A program made the position numbers and the translations under genes. Positions 39,116 through 47,630 of a stretch of 64,000 bases of DNA are shown piece after piece (within the stretch, counting starts at the first letter, position 1; every line of letters starts with the position of its first letter). This stretch comes from Burkholderiales bacterium (GTDB taxonomy: Bacteria > Pseudomonadota > Gammaproteobacteria > Burkholderiales > SG8-41). The DNA lies in contig JAHCAI010000001.1 of NCBI GenBank assembly GCA_019634975.1, positions 186,001 through 250,000 on the forward strand, written 5' to 3'. The notes under the pieces were generated by a model. That model made no database searches and was not told where the DNA came from. It saw nothing but the letters and a program-made list of their open reading frames with translations.

Positions 39116-39715
39116 CTAGAGGCCGCGGACGAAGCTTTCGATGCCCTTCATCAGCATTTCCACGGCGATCGCGGTCAGGATCAGGCCCATCAGGCGGTCG
39201 ACCGCGGCCAGCCCGCGCGGGCCGAGCGCCCGCGAAATGCGTTCCGAGGCCAGCAGCAGCACCAGGGTTGCCGCGCTGGCGATGGCGAGCGCGAGGATCC
39301 AGTCCGCCATGCGTTCCGGCGCGCGCGACACCAGCAGGATCACCGTGGCGATCGCCGAGGGGCCGGCGATCGAGGGGATCGCCAGCGGCACGATGAAGGG
39401 TTCGGCGTCGAGCGGATCGGCGCCGAACACGCCTTCCGGATGCTTGAATACGAGGCGCAGCGCGATCAGGAACAGGATCACCCCGCCGGCGATGTTCAGC
39501 GAGGCGTCGGAGAGCCCGAGCAGATCGAGTATCCAGCGCCCGAAGAACACGAAAAACAGCAGCAGCGCGAAGGCAATGGCGCATTCGCGCAGGATCACCC
39601 GCTTGCGCCGCTCCGGGGCGACGTTCTTCAGCAGCGAGACGAACAGCGGGATGTTGCCCAGCGGGTCCATCACCAGCAGCAGGATGACGACGGCGGAGGC
39701 GAGGGAGACTTCCAT
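39116..39715 (-). CDS. marC: MarC family integral membrane protein
   Basis: The 199-residue product has six hydrophobic helices and typical MarC/UPF0056 motifs: LLLVMDPLGNIPLFVSLLK near the start, NIAGGVILFLIALRLVF in the middle, IPLAIPSIAGPSAIATVILL, and a conserved end AVDRLMGLILTAIAVEMLMKGIESF. Despite the name (multiple antibiotic resistance region), the family's function is unknown. The adjacent minus-strand GntR gene, 23 bases upstream, may be in the same transcript, though their functions look unrelated. Confidence 0.88.
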   Translation of the reverse strand: MEVSLASAVVILLLVMDPLGNIPLFVSLLKNVAPERRKRVILRECAIAFALLLFFVFFGRWILDLLGLSDASLNIAGGVILFLIALRLVFKHPEGVFGADPLDAEPFIVPLAIPSIAGPSAIATVILLVSRAPERMADWILALAIASAATLVLLLASERISRALGPRGLAAVDRLMGLILTAIAVEMLMKGIESFVRGL

Positions 39716-39738
39716 GGCGGGAGTCTACTCCCGGCGAT

Positions 39739-40443
39739 TCAGAAGCCGAACAGGTTGCGCCGCGCGTGCTGCAGGTGGGCGAGGATCGCGGCGCGGGCGC
39801 GGTCGGCGTCGCGCGCTTTCAGCGCCTCCACGATGGCGCGGTGCTCTTCCTGGTACTTGAGCCGGCGTTCCGGCGTCACCACGCGGTCCTTCAGCTTGCC
39901 CCACTCGGTCTGGTGGCGCACCGCGGTGGCCATGTCGAAGACGCGGGTGACGAAGCGGTTGTGGGTGGCGGCCGCCATCGCCTGGTGCAGCGCGGCGTCC
40001 CAGACCTCGAAGTCGTCGAGGGTGGCGCCGCGCTCGGCGCGGTCGAGGCAGGTTTCCATGCGCTCGAAGTCGGCGGGCGTGGCATTGGTGACGATCAGTT
40101 CGGCCATCGCCGGCTCCAGGCGCATGCGCGCTTCCATCAGTTCGGCCGGACTGGTGTGGGTGACGCTGTCGGCGGGAAAGCCGCCGCTGTCGGCAAGGAA
40201 GGTGCCGCGGCCGACATGGCGGGTGATCGTGCCCTCGGCCTCGAGCTGGGCGAGGGTCTTGCGCACGGTGTTGCGCGGCAGGTCGAAGCGCGCCGCGAGT
40301 TCGCGCTCGGTGGGCAGCTTGCCGCCGGGGCCGACGGCACCCCGGGCGACGGCTTCGAGCAGGAAACTGCGGATGTCCTGGCTGCCGTCGCGCTTGCCAA
40401 GGCGGCGGATCACTTGCGGAGCAGGGGTGCGGGTGTTGGGCAT
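39739..40443 (-). CDS. GntR-family regulator, FadR/FCD type
   Basis: A 234-residue regulator with a winged helix near residues 14-88 (GGKLPTERELAARFDLPRNTVRKTLAQLEAEGTITRHVGRGTFLA). A helical FCD domain follows (ELMEARMRLEPAMAELIVTNATPADFERMETCLDRAERG, DAALHQAMAAATHN, EEHRAIVEALKARDADRARAAILAHLQHA), whose acidic and His residues usually bind metal and an organic acid ligand. It diverges from the substrate-binding protein gene and the catabolic cluster at 40738-49882. The shared region carries a perfect 8-3-8 palindrome, so this protein probably senses a cluster metabolite and represses it. Confidence 0.88.
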   Translation of the reverse strand: MPNTRTPAPQVIRRLGKRDGSQDIRSFLLEAVARGAVGPGGKLPTERELAARFDLPRNTVRKTLAQLEAEGTITRHVGRGTFLADSGGFPADSVTHTSPAELMEARMRLEPAMAELIVTNATPADFERMETCLDRAERGATLDDFEVWDAALHQAMAAATHNRFVTRVFDMATAVRHQTEWGKLKDRVVTPERRLKYQEEHRAIVEALKARDADRARAAILAHLQHARRNLFGF

Positions 40444-40472
40444 GATGGTTGCGAATCATTGTGCATGGTCTT

Positions 40473-40491
40473 ACCAATTGGGTCAATTGGT
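40473..40491. promoter_or_regulatory. Probable GntR operator: perfect 8-base inverted repeat
   Basis: ACCAATTG-GGT-CAATTGGT, 30 bases upstream of the regulator start. FCD-type GntR sites are often TGGT/ACCA palindromes of similar size; here ACCA and TGGT form the outer arms. It is the best candidate operator for the divergent genes. Confidence 0.6.
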
Positions 40492-40604
40492 CCAGCCATG
40501 AGCCTCAGTGGTCAACCATAATCCGCTGCAGGGAGGCCGCGAGGCCTGGATTTCTCCCTCTTGTGCGCTGCGGCATCCGTGGTCTGGCGGGCTTTCGCAA
40601 CATT

Positions 40605-40638
40605 CAACCAATTTGGATGAATTGTTGACTATTGGTTG
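40605..40638. promoter_or_regulatory. Second ACCAAT/ATTGGT inverted repeat
   Basis: CAACCAAT (40605-40612) and ATTGGTTG (40631-40638) form a perfect inverted pair separated by 18 bases. The half-sites resemble those at 40473-40491 and may be a second, more loosely spaced regulator site near the promoter of the 40738 gene. Confidence 0.4.
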
Positions 40639-40737
40639 GGCCGCGTCTAGGATTCGCGACATTCCGGCAGCCGTGGGCAGCGATGCCGCCAGCTGCGCCA
40701 GAACCCGATTCCAGAACCCGATCACACGCGAGGGGAC

Positions 40738-41652
40738 ATGTCCGCAGCAGCTTCGGCGCCGATCCGGCTGGCCGTGATTTCCGAAGGGGTCAATGCCTGG
40801 CCGCTGTACGTCGCCGAGGGGCGCCGGCTGTTCGAACAGGAGAGCATCGCAGTCGAGGTCACGCTGACCGGTTCTTCGACCCACCAGCTCGAGCAACTGC
40901 GCAGCGGCGGCTATGACATCGGTTTCCAGCAGTCCGACCATGTCGTGCGCGCCGTGGAGACCGGCAGCGACCTGTGCATCGTGATGGCGCAGGGCCATGC
41001 GCCGGAGCTGTCGCTGGTGGTGGCGAAGGACATCACGTCGTTCGCGGACCTCAGGGGGCGCGATATAGCGGTCGACGGCGCGAACACCGGCTATGCGCTG
41101 CTGTTGCGCAAGCTGCTTGCGGAACGCGGGCTGTCGAAGGCCGATTACCGTTTCGTGGAGACCGGCGGTTCGCAGGAGCGCTTTGATGCGCTGAAATCCG
41201 GGCGCTGCGTCGCCAGCTGGCTCAACCCGCCCTTTGACCGCAACCTGTTCGCAGTCGGTTTCGGCTCGCTGGGCACGACGACGCAGTTTTTTCCGGATTA
41301 TCCTGGCTCGATCGCCGCCTGCCGCCGTTCCTGGGCCGCGCAGAACGGCGAGCACCTGCTGGCGTTCATCCGCGCTTTCCGCGACGCCTGCCACTGGCTG
41401 CGTGATCCCGCCAACCGCGAGGCGGCCATCGCGCTGCTGCCGTCGAGGCTGAACATCGCTCCCGCGCTCGCGAACAAGGCCTTCGATGCCTTCGTGGCCA
41501 AGCCGCTGCCGTCGATTGATGACGCCGGCCTGCGGCAGGTCATCGACGTCTACTGGCAGGCCGAGGGCCTGCAGACGCCGAAGGGGGCGCCGGAGAAATA
41601 CATGGATCTGTCCTGGCAGGCGCGCGCCGCGCTGCCTGCTGATACCCGTTAA
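40738..41652 (+). CDS. ABC-type substrate-binding protein (NMT1/SsuA-like), no signal peptide
   Basis: The 304-residue product resembles the NMT1/THI5- or SsuA-type binding fold: RLAVISEGVNAWPLYVAEGRRLFEQESIAVEV, GGYDIGFQQSDHVVRAVETG, and SFADLRGRDIAVDGANTGYALLLRKLLAERG. It begins MSAAASAPIRLAV without an obvious signal peptide. It may be cytoplasmic, or the annotated start may miss a leader; the upstream frame offers none I trust. No permease or ATPase genes are adjacent. It is first in the cluster diverging from the GntR gene, with 24 bases to the M24 gene. The ligand is unknown. Confidence 0.75.
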   Translation: MSAAASAPIRLAVISEGVNAWPLYVAEGRRLFEQESIAVEVTLTGSSTHQLEQLRSGGYDIGFQQSDHVVRAVETGSDLCIVMAQGHAPELSLVVAKDITSFADLRGRDIAVDGANTGYALLLRKLLAERGLSKADYRFVETGGSQERFDALKSGRCVASWLNPPFDRNLFAVGFGSLGTTTQFFPDYPGSIAACRRSWAAQNGEHLLAFIRAFRDACHWLRDPANREAAIALLPSRLNIAPALANKAFDAFVAKPLPSIDDAGLRQVIDVYWQAEGLQTPKGAPEKYMDLSWQARAALPADTR

Positions 41653-41676
41653 CCATCTGACACCGGGGAAAATTCA

Positions 41677-43035
41677 ATGGCCCGTAAACCGAGCAAGGCC
41701 GAACCCAAGCGGGTGAAGGCTTCGTCCATCGATCCGAAGAAGCGCGTGTCCACCGCGCCCGACGGTCTGTACGATCCCGCGAATCCCAACCACCGCTGGG
41801 ATCGCCCGCTGCAGGCGCCGGGCCGCATGCAGGTGGATTTCGAGGAGCGCGTCGATTTCCGTCGCCTGCACGAGTACCGCCTCGCGCGCACGCGCAACTC
41901 GCTGGCCAAATCCGGCCTCGGCGCGCTGCTGGTGTTCGACCAGATCAACATGCGCTACATCTCGAGCACGGTCATCGGCGAGTGGGCGCGCGACAAGCTG
42001 ACGCGCTGGTGCCTGCTCACCGGCAACGGCGATCCCTGGGTCTGGGATTTCGGCTCGGCGGCGCGCCACCACAGGCTCTATGCGCCGTGGCTGCCGAAGA
42101 ACCACTGCCTTGCCGGGCTGGCGGGCCTGCGCGGCGCCGTGTCGCCCAAGGTCGGCCTCTTCGAGCAGGCGGCAAAGGAGATCAAGGACATCCTGGTGCA
42201 GGAAGGTGTCGCCGACATGCCGATCGGCATCGATGTCGTCGAGCCGCCCTTCCTGTTTGCGCTGCAGAAGCTGGGCATCAAGGTGCAGGACGGCCAGCAG
42301 GTCATGCTCGATGCGCGCGAGATCAAGAGCCACGACGAGATCACGCTGCTCAACATGGCGGCCTCGATGGGTGACGGCGTCTACCAGGACATTTTCGAGA
42401 TGCTCAAGCCGGGCGTGCGCGAGAGCGAGATCGTCGCCCATGCCACCAAGCGCTTCTACGAAATGGGGTCGGACTGCGTGGAGGCGATCAACGCCATCGC
42501 CGGCGAGCGCTGCAGTCCGCATCCGCACAATTTCACCGACCGCCTGATCCGTCCCGGCGACCAGGCCTATTTCGACCTGATCCAGTCGTACATGGGCTAC
42601 AAGACCTGTTACTACCGCACCTTCACCGTCGGCAGCGCGACCGCGGCGCAGCGTGATGCCTACCGCAAGGCGCGCGAGTGGATGGACAGCGCGATCGAAT
42701 CGCTGAAGCCCGGCGTCAGCACCGACCGCGTGGTGCAGGCCTTCCCCAAGGCGCAGGAGATCGGCTTCGAGAGCGAGATGGCGGCCTTCGGCCTGAATTT
42801 CTGCCATGGCCTCGGCCTCGGCCTGCACGAGCGGCCGCTGATCTCGCGGCTCAATTCCTTCAAGGACCCGTACGAGCTGAAGGCCGGCATGGTGTTCGCG
42901 GTGGAGACTTTCTGCCCGGCCAAGGACGGCGTGTCTGCTGCGCGCATCGAGGAGGAAGTGGTGCTCACGCCCGAGGGGGCGAAAGTCATCACGCTGTTCC
43001 CGGCGCAGGAACTGCCGATTGCCAACAAGTACTGA
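41677..43035 (+). CDS. M24 (creatinase/prolidase-fold) family protein, metal site partly lost
   Basis: The 452-residue protein has the N-terminal domain and pita-bread fold of M24 peptidases, with some likeness to DddP-like DMSP-lyase relatives. The five usual metal ligands are only partly kept. The first Asp is present (AYFDLIQSYMGYKTCYYRTF), but the second Asp (normally S-D-x-T-R-T) is Tyr. His is present (FCHGLGLGLHERP), and both Glu are present (VFAVETF, RIEEEVVLT). It may act without a di-metal centre, as creatinase does. It sits in a putative operon with 2-oxoacid dehydrogenase genes, so it could process an amide or C-N/C-S substrate. Confidence 0.8.
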   Translation: MARKPSKAEPKRVKASSIDPKKRVSTAPDGLYDPANPNHRWDRPLQAPGRMQVDFEERVDFRRLHEYRLARTRNSLAKSGLGALLVFDQINMRYISSTVIGEWARDKLTRWCLLTGNGDPWVWDFGSAARHHRLYAPWLPKNHCLAGLAGLRGAVSPKVGLFEQAAKEIKDILVQEGVADMPIGIDVVEPPFLFALQKLGIKVQDGQQVMLDAREIKSHDEITLLNMAASMGDGVYQDIFEMLKPGVRESEIVAHATKRFYEMGSDCVEAINAIAGERCSPHPHNFTDRLIRPGDQAYFDLIQSYMGYKTCYYRTFTVGSATAAQRDAYRKAREWMDSAIESLKPGVSTDRVVQAFPKAQEIGFESEMAAFGLNFCHGLGLGLHERPLISRLNSFKDPYELKAGMVFAVETFCPAKDGVSAARIEEEVVLTPEGAKVITLFPAQELPIANKY

Positions 43036-43040
43036 TTTGC

Positions 43041-43070
43041 CGCCGATGAACGCGGATAAACGCCGATACA
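43041..43070 (+). repeat. GATGAACGCGGATAAACGCC-type intergenic repeat
   Basis: GCCGATGAACGCGGATAAACGCCGATACA just after the M24 stop. Similar units are familiar between genes in proteobacterial genomes. No other copy was seen in this window. Confidence 0.4.
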
Positions 43071-43139
43071 AATCATGTGGCGTGCCGTGCATTGGATCCT
43101 CGTCCATCGGCAGTTGAATATTTGACCTTGGGATAAAAC

Positions 43140-44165
43140 TTGGATACCAAAGTAAAAGCCAGAAAATCCGCCGCGGCGGAAGATGACATCGGCCGCGACA
43201 TCCGGCTTCAGCTCTTCCGCATGCAGCTCGAGCTGCGGCTGTGCGAAAAGCGCGCCTACGACCTGTTCCTGCAGAACCTGATCAAGGGCACCAGCCACCT
43301 GTCGCTGGGCCAGGAAGCGATCGCCGCCGCCTTCGGCGTGGCGATGCGCCCCGACGACTGGACCTTCTGCACCTACCGCGGCCATGCCCACACGCTGGCG
43401 CGCGGCGCATCGATGAGCGGCGTGCTCGGCGAGCTGATGGGCCGCGAATGCGGCCTGCTCGGCGGCAAAGGCGGCTCGATGCACCTCACTGACGTGTCGA
43501 AGGGCGCGATGGGTTCCTACGCGATCATCGGCGCGCATCTGCCGGTGGCTGCCGGTGCGGCCTGGAGCGCGCAGTACCGCGGCACCGAGCAGGTGGCGGT
43601 GTGCTTCTTCGGCGACGGCACCACCAACATCGGCGCCTTCCACGAGGCGCTCAATTTCGCGGTGATCTGGAAGCTGCCGGTGATCTTCGTCTGCGAGAAC
43701 AACCTTTACATGGAATACACGCCGATCAGCGCGGTGACCGCCGTCGAGCATCCCGCGGCCGACCGCGCCGCGGCGTACGGGCTGGAGAAGATCGTCGTCG
43801 ACGGCAACGATGCCGACGAGGTCTATCGCACCGCGGTCAAGTACATGGACCGCGCGCGCAAGGGCGGCGGGCCGGCGCTGATCGAATGCATGACCTACCG
43901 CCATTCAGGCCACTCGCGTGCCGACCCGGCCAAGTACCGTCCGGAGGGGGAACTGGAGAAGTGGCTGGAGCGCGACCCGATCAGGATCTACCGCGAACGC
44001 CTGCTCGGTCTCGGCATCGTCGAGGCCACGCTGAAGGACATCGAGGATGAAGTAATGCAGCAGGTCAATGAGGCCACCGAGACCGCCAAGGCCTCGGCAC
44101 CGCCGTCGCTCGACGGCATTTTCGAGCATGTCTGGGCCGACGGGGGGGCGTCATGGCGGAACTGA
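43140..44165 (+). CDS. 2-oxoacid (acetoin/pyruvate-type) dehydrogenase E1 alpha subunit
   Basis: Begins at TTG 43140; 341 residues. The TPP-binding motif GDGTTNIGAFHEALNFAVIWKLPVIFVCENN runs from Gly-Asp-Gly to Asn-Asn as required. SHLSLGQEAIAAAFG and YRGHAHTLARG form the substrate side, and YRHSGHSRADPAKYRPEGELEKW is the phosphorylation-loop region of E1 alpha. With the next two genes it makes the E1 and E2 of a dehydrogenase complex. The family is closest to acetoin or pyruvate dehydrogenase E1; the substrate is uncertain. The 3' end overlaps E1 beta by 13 bases. Confidence 0.88.
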   Translation: MDTKVKARKSAAAEDDIGRDIRLQLFRMQLELRLCEKRAYDLFLQNLIKGTSHLSLGQEAIAAAFGVAMRPDDWTFCTYRGHAHTLARGASMSGVLGELMGRECGLLGGKGGSMHLTDVSKGAMGSYAIIGAHLPVAAGAAWSAQYRGTEQVAVCFFGDGTTNIGAFHEALNFAVIWKLPVIFVCENNLYMEYTPISAVTAVEHPAADRAAAYGLEKIVVDGNDADEVYRTAVKYMDRARKGGGPALIECMTYRHSGHSRADPAKYRPEGELEKWLERDPIRIYRERLLGLGIVEATLKDIEDEVMQQVNEATETAKASAPPSLDGIFEHVWADGGASWRN

Positions 44166-45130
44166 CCTACCGTGACGCGGTGGCCGCGGGTATCGCCCAG
44201 GAAATGGCGCGCGACGAGCGCGTGGTCTTCCTCGGCGAGGACGTGGCGCATGCCGGCGGCGTGTTCAAGGCGACGGTCGGGCTTCTCGACAAGTTTGGGC
44301 CGAAACGCGTCCGCGACACGCCGATTTCGGAGCAGGCGATCCTCGGCGCGGCGATGGGCGCGGCGATGACCGGGCTGCGGCCGATTGCCGAAATCATGTT
44401 CTCCGACTTCCTCGCCGTGTGCTGGGACATCGTCGCCAACGAAATTGCCAAGTCGCGCTACATGACCAATGGCCAGGTGCAGGTGCCGCTGGTGATCCGC
44501 ACCGCCAACGGCGCGGGCTCGCGCTTCGGCGCCCAGCATTCGCAGTCGGTGGAGAACTGGGCGATGATGATCCCCGGCATCAAGGTCGTCGCGCCGGCCT
44601 TCCCGGCGGATGTTAAAGGCCTGATTGCTGCCGCGGTGAGGGATGAAGACCCGGTGATCGTGTTCGAGCAGAAGTCGCTGTATCCGATGAAGGGCGAGGT
44701 GCCCGACGGCGAACTGGTCGACGAGCTGGGCAAGGCGCGCGTGCTGCGCCGGGGCAAGGACTGCACGATCGTCGCCCTCGCCCTGATGGTGCACCGCGCG
44801 CTGGCTGCCGCGGAAATCCTCGAAAAAGAACACGGTATTTCCTGCACCGTGGTCGATGTGCGTTCGCTGGTGCCGCTGGATACCACGACGATCCTCGCCG
44901 AAGTCGCTGCGACCGGCCGCCTGGTCACCGTCGAGGAAAATCCGCGGCTCTGCGGCTGGGGCGCCGAAATCGCCTCGATCATCGCCGACGAGTGCTTCTG
45001 GGAACTCGACGGTCCGATCATCCGCATCACCACGCCGCACATCCCGCTGCCTTCGGCCGACCGGCTGGAGGACAACACGATTCCCTCGGTCGAGCGCATC
45101 GTGCGCGAGATCGTGGAAAAGATTGATTGA
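44153..45130 (+). CDS. 2-oxoacid dehydrogenase E1 beta subunit
   Basis: The 325-residue product is a classical E1 beta: AELTYRDAVAAGIAQEMARDERVVFLGEDVAHAGGVFKAT, FGPKRVRDTPISEQAILGAAMGAAMTGLRPIAEIMFSDFL, and RTANGAGSRFGAQHSQSVENW, with a C-terminal transketolase domain (VVDVRSLVPLDTTTILAEVAATGRLVTVEENP). It pairs with E1 alpha and carries out the TPP-dependent decarboxylation and reductive acylation step. The gene overlaps E1 alpha, a sign of one transcript. Confidence 0.9.
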   Translation: MAELTYRDAVAAGIAQEMARDERVVFLGEDVAHAGGVFKATVGLLDKFGPKRVRDTPISEQAILGAAMGAAMTGLRPIAEIMFSDFLAVCWDIVANEIAKSRYMTNGQVQVPLVIRTANGAGSRFGAQHSQSVENWAMMIPGIKVVAPAFPADVKGLIAAAVRDEDPVIVFEQKSLYPMKGEVPDGELVDELGKARVLRRGKDCTIVALALMVHRALAAAEILEKEHGISCTVVDVRSLVPLDTTTILAEVAATGRLVTVEENPRLCGWGAEIASIIADECFWELDGPIIRITTPHIPLPSADRLEDNTIPSVERIVREIVEKID

Positions 45131-45157
45131 CGAACGGAAAGTCAAAGTCAAAAGCGT

Positions 45158-45247
45158 AGCCACAGAGGGTACAGAGGGCACAGAGAAAAACCAAACCAGG
45201 ACTGCAGCTTCGCTGTGTTTTTGCAGTTCTCTGTGACCTCTGTGGCT
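45158..45247. repeat. AGCCACAGAGG inverted-repeat element
   Basis: AGCCACAGAGG (45158-45168) is inverted as CCTCTGTGGCT (45237-45247), with further CACAGAG/CTCTGTG pairing inside. It fills the gap between E1 beta and E2. It is a REP-like palindrome and may fold in the mRNA. Confidence 0.7.
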
Positions 45248-45275
45248 GAAAAGGTTTGGGGGTTAAAGGTCAACA

Positions 45276-46520
45276 ATGGACATCATCATGCCGCAGCTCG
45301 GCGAAACAGTCGCCGAAGGCACGGTCACCCGGTGGTACAAGAAGGTCGGCGACAGCGTGAAGGCCGACGAGACGCTGTTCGATGTCGAGACCGACAAGGT
45401 CAGCACCGAGATTCCGTCGCCGGTGGCGGGCATCATCGCGGAGATCGTCATCGGCGAGGGTGTCACCGCCAAGGTCGGCGCAAGGCTGGCGGTGATCCGC
45501 GAGGCCGGAGACGCCAGGGCGGCGTCGGCTGCACCCGCTGCGAAAACCTCGGCGCCCGCTGCCGCGGTTCCGGCTGCGCCTGCAGTCCAGGCCGCTCCGC
45601 GCCGTTCGCGGGTTGATCCGGCCGAGCGGTTGTCGCCGGTGGTGCGGCGGCTGATTGCCGAACACAGTCTCGATCCCGCGCAGATTCCGGGCACCGGCCG
45701 CGACGGTCGCATCACCCGCGAGGACGTCACCGATTTCATCGCGCGCCGCGGCGCGCAGCCTGCAGCCCCTGCCGCGCGTCCGGCGCCGGGGCCGGCGCCC
45801 GTTCAGGCGGGGCAGACACTGGCTTTCAACAGCGTACGCAAACGCGTCGCCGAGAACATGGCGAAGTCCTGGCAGACCTCGCCGCATGTGCTGCAGGTGG
45901 TGGAAGCCGATTTCCTGAAGGTCGACCAGGCGCGCGCGGCCCACGGCGCGGCGTGGAAGACGCGCGAGGGTTTTTCGCTGACCTATCTGCCGTTCATCGT
46001 GCGCGCGGTGTCGATCGCGCTGGGCAAGTTCCCGAAACTCAACGCGAGCCTCACCGGCGACGGCCTCATGCTGCACCGCCGGATCAACATCGGCATCGCC
46101 GTCGACCTGAACTTCGACGGGCTGGTGGTGCCGGTGCTGAAGGACGTGCCGGCGAAGTCGCTGCCGCAGATCGCGCGCGAGATCAACGACCTCGCCACGC
46201 GCGCCCGCGCCGGCAGGCTCCGCCCCGACGAAATGACCGAGGGCGGCTACACCATCACCAACAACGGCGCCTTCGGCACGGTGATCACCGCGCCGATCAT
46301 CAACCAGCCGCAGGTGGCGATCCTGTCGGCCGACGGCATTCGCAAGAAGCCGGTGGTGATCGAGGGGGAGGACGGCGATTCGATCGCCATCCGTCCGGTG
46401 GGCGTGCTGGCGCAGAGCTTCGACCACCGCGCGGTCGACGGTTCGTACTCGGCGGCCTTCCTCGCCGAGGTGAAAATCGCGCTCGAATCCCGCAACTGGG
46501 TGCAGGCGCTGGAGGCCTGA
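45276..46520 (+). CDS. Dihydrolipoamide acyltransferase (E2)
   Basis: A 414-residue E2. The N-terminal lipoyl domain (MPQLGETVAEGTVTRWYKKVGDSVKADETLFDVETDKVSTEIPSP) has the lipoylated lysine at 41. An Ala/Pro linker follows, then the peripheral subunit-binding domain (LSPVVRRLIAEHSLDPAQIPGTGRDGRITREDVTDFI), a second Ala/Pro linker, and the catalytic acyltransferase domain ending with SFDHRAVDGSYSAAFL, whose H-x-x-x-D-G is the active-site motif. No E3 gene is present, so dihydrolipoamide dehydrogenase must come from elsewhere in the genome. It follows E1 beta across a repeat. Confidence 0.92.
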   Translation: MDIIMPQLGETVAEGTVTRWYKKVGDSVKADETLFDVETDKVSTEIPSPVAGIIAEIVIGEGVTAKVGARLAVIREAGDARAASAAPAAKTSAPAAAVPAAPAVQAAPRRSRVDPAERLSPVVRRLIAEHSLDPAQIPGTGRDGRITREDVTDFIARRGAQPAAPAARPAPGPAPVQAGQTLAFNSVRKRVAENMAKSWQTSPHVLQVVEADFLKVDQARAAHGAAWKTREGFSLTYLPFIVRAVSIALGKFPKLNASLTGDGLMLHRRINIGIAVDLNFDGLVVPVLKDVPAKSLPQIAREINDLATRARAGRLRPDEMTEGGYTITNNGAFGTVITAPIINQPQVAILSADGIRKKPVVIEGEDGDSIAIRPVGVLAQSFDHRAVDGSYSAAFLAEVKIALESRNWVQALEA

Positions 46521-46532
46521 GGGAAAAACGAT

Positions 46533-46647
46533 TTAACAGGATGGACAGGATGTTCAGGATAAAACCAGGAGTCGATGTGTTTCGCTTCCTGCCGGCCGGA
46601 TCATCATATCCCGGTTTTTATCCTGTTCATCCTGCATATCCTGTTAA
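46533..46647. repeat. TTAACAGGAT inverted-repeat element
   Basis: TTAACAGGAT (46533-46542) is inverted as ATCCTGTTAA (46638-46647). Both arms continue with GGACAGGAT/ATCCTGTTC-like and AAAACC/GGTTTT matches. It lies between E2 and the next gene. Confidence 0.7.
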
Positions 46648-46679
46648 TTGATTTTGATCTTGATTCTTAAGGAAACAAC

Positions 46680-47603
46680 ATGACTGACATGAAAAAACAC
46701 AAACTGGGCTGGATCGGCATCGGACGCATGGGTTACGCGATGGCGGAGCGGCTGGCCAAGGCCGGCTGCGACATTACCGTGTGGAACCGCACGCGGTCGA
46801 AGGCCGAGCCGCTGGCGAAGTCCGGCGCGAAGGTCGCCGACAAGCTGACCGATCTTGCCGGCTGCGACATCGTGTTCACGATGGTGTCCACCGGCAAGGA
46901 CGTCAAGGAAGTGCTGTTCGGGCCGAACGGTGTGCTGTCGGCCGGCGGCAAGCCCAAGATCATCGTCGACAGCACCTCGATCTCGCTGGAGGAGTCGGCC
47001 GAGATCCGCGCCAAGCTGGGCGAGCAGGGCATCAGGCTGCTGGCGGCGCCGGTGTCGGGGAATGCGAAGGTGATCAAGGCCGGCAAGCTGACGGTCGTGG
47101 CCTCGGGACCGCAGGATGCTTTTGACGCGGTGAACCCGTACTTGCAGGCGATAGGCCGCGGCGTGTCCTATGTCGGCGACGGCGAGCTGTCGCGCATTGC
47201 CAAGATCTGCCACAACGTGATGCTGGGCGTGGTGATCCAGAACCTCTGCGAGATCACGGTGCTCGCGGAGAAGACCGGCATGAAGCGCCACGCCTTCCTC
47301 GATTTCCTCAACAAGAGCGTGATGGGTTCGATGTTCACCGCCTACAAGACGCCGGCGCTGGCCAACCTTGACTTCCACGTGACCTTCACCCCGGAACTGC
47401 TGCGCAAGGACATCGATCTCGGGCTTGCCGCAGGCCGCACCTACGGGGTGCCGATGCCGACCACGGCCATCACCCGCGACCTCGTGCAGACCCTGATCGG
47501 CCACGGGTATGATCAGGATTTCTCGCAATTGCTGCTGCTGCAGGCGAAGGCTTCAGGCATCGAGCTCAAGCCGGAAAACGTCAATATCGGCGACGGGCTC
47601 TGA
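46680..47603 (+). CDS. 3-hydroxyisobutyrate dehydrogenase-like beta-hydroxyacid dehydrogenase
   Basis: The 307-residue product has the Rossmann motif GWIGIGRMGYAMAERLAKAGCDITVWNRT, then FTMVSTGKDVKEVLFG, IIVDSTSISLEES, and the substrate motif APVSGNAKVIKAGKLTVVASG. The catalytic lysine region is GELSRIAKICHNVML, followed by a C-terminal helical domain. It oxidises a beta-hydroxyacid with NAD(P). The cluster context suggests a step in degrading an unidentified organic acid. Confidence 0.88.
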   Translation: MTDMKKHKLGWIGIGRMGYAMAERLAKAGCDITVWNRTRSKAEPLAKSGAKVADKLTDLAGCDIVFTMVSTGKDVKEVLFGPNGVLSAGGKPKIIVDSTSISLEESAEIRAKLGEQGIRLLAAPVSGNAKVIKAGKLTVVASGPQDAFDAVNPYLQAIGRGVSYVGDGELSRIAKICHNVMLGVVIQNLCEITVLAEKTGMKRHAFLDFLNKSVMGSMFTAYKTPALANLDFHVTFTPELLRKDIDLGLAAGRTYGVPMPTTAITRDLVQTLIGHGYDQDFSQLLLLQAKASGIELKPENVNIGDGL

Positions 47604-47630
47604 CATTCAACCATCCAGGAGGAGGCGAAC

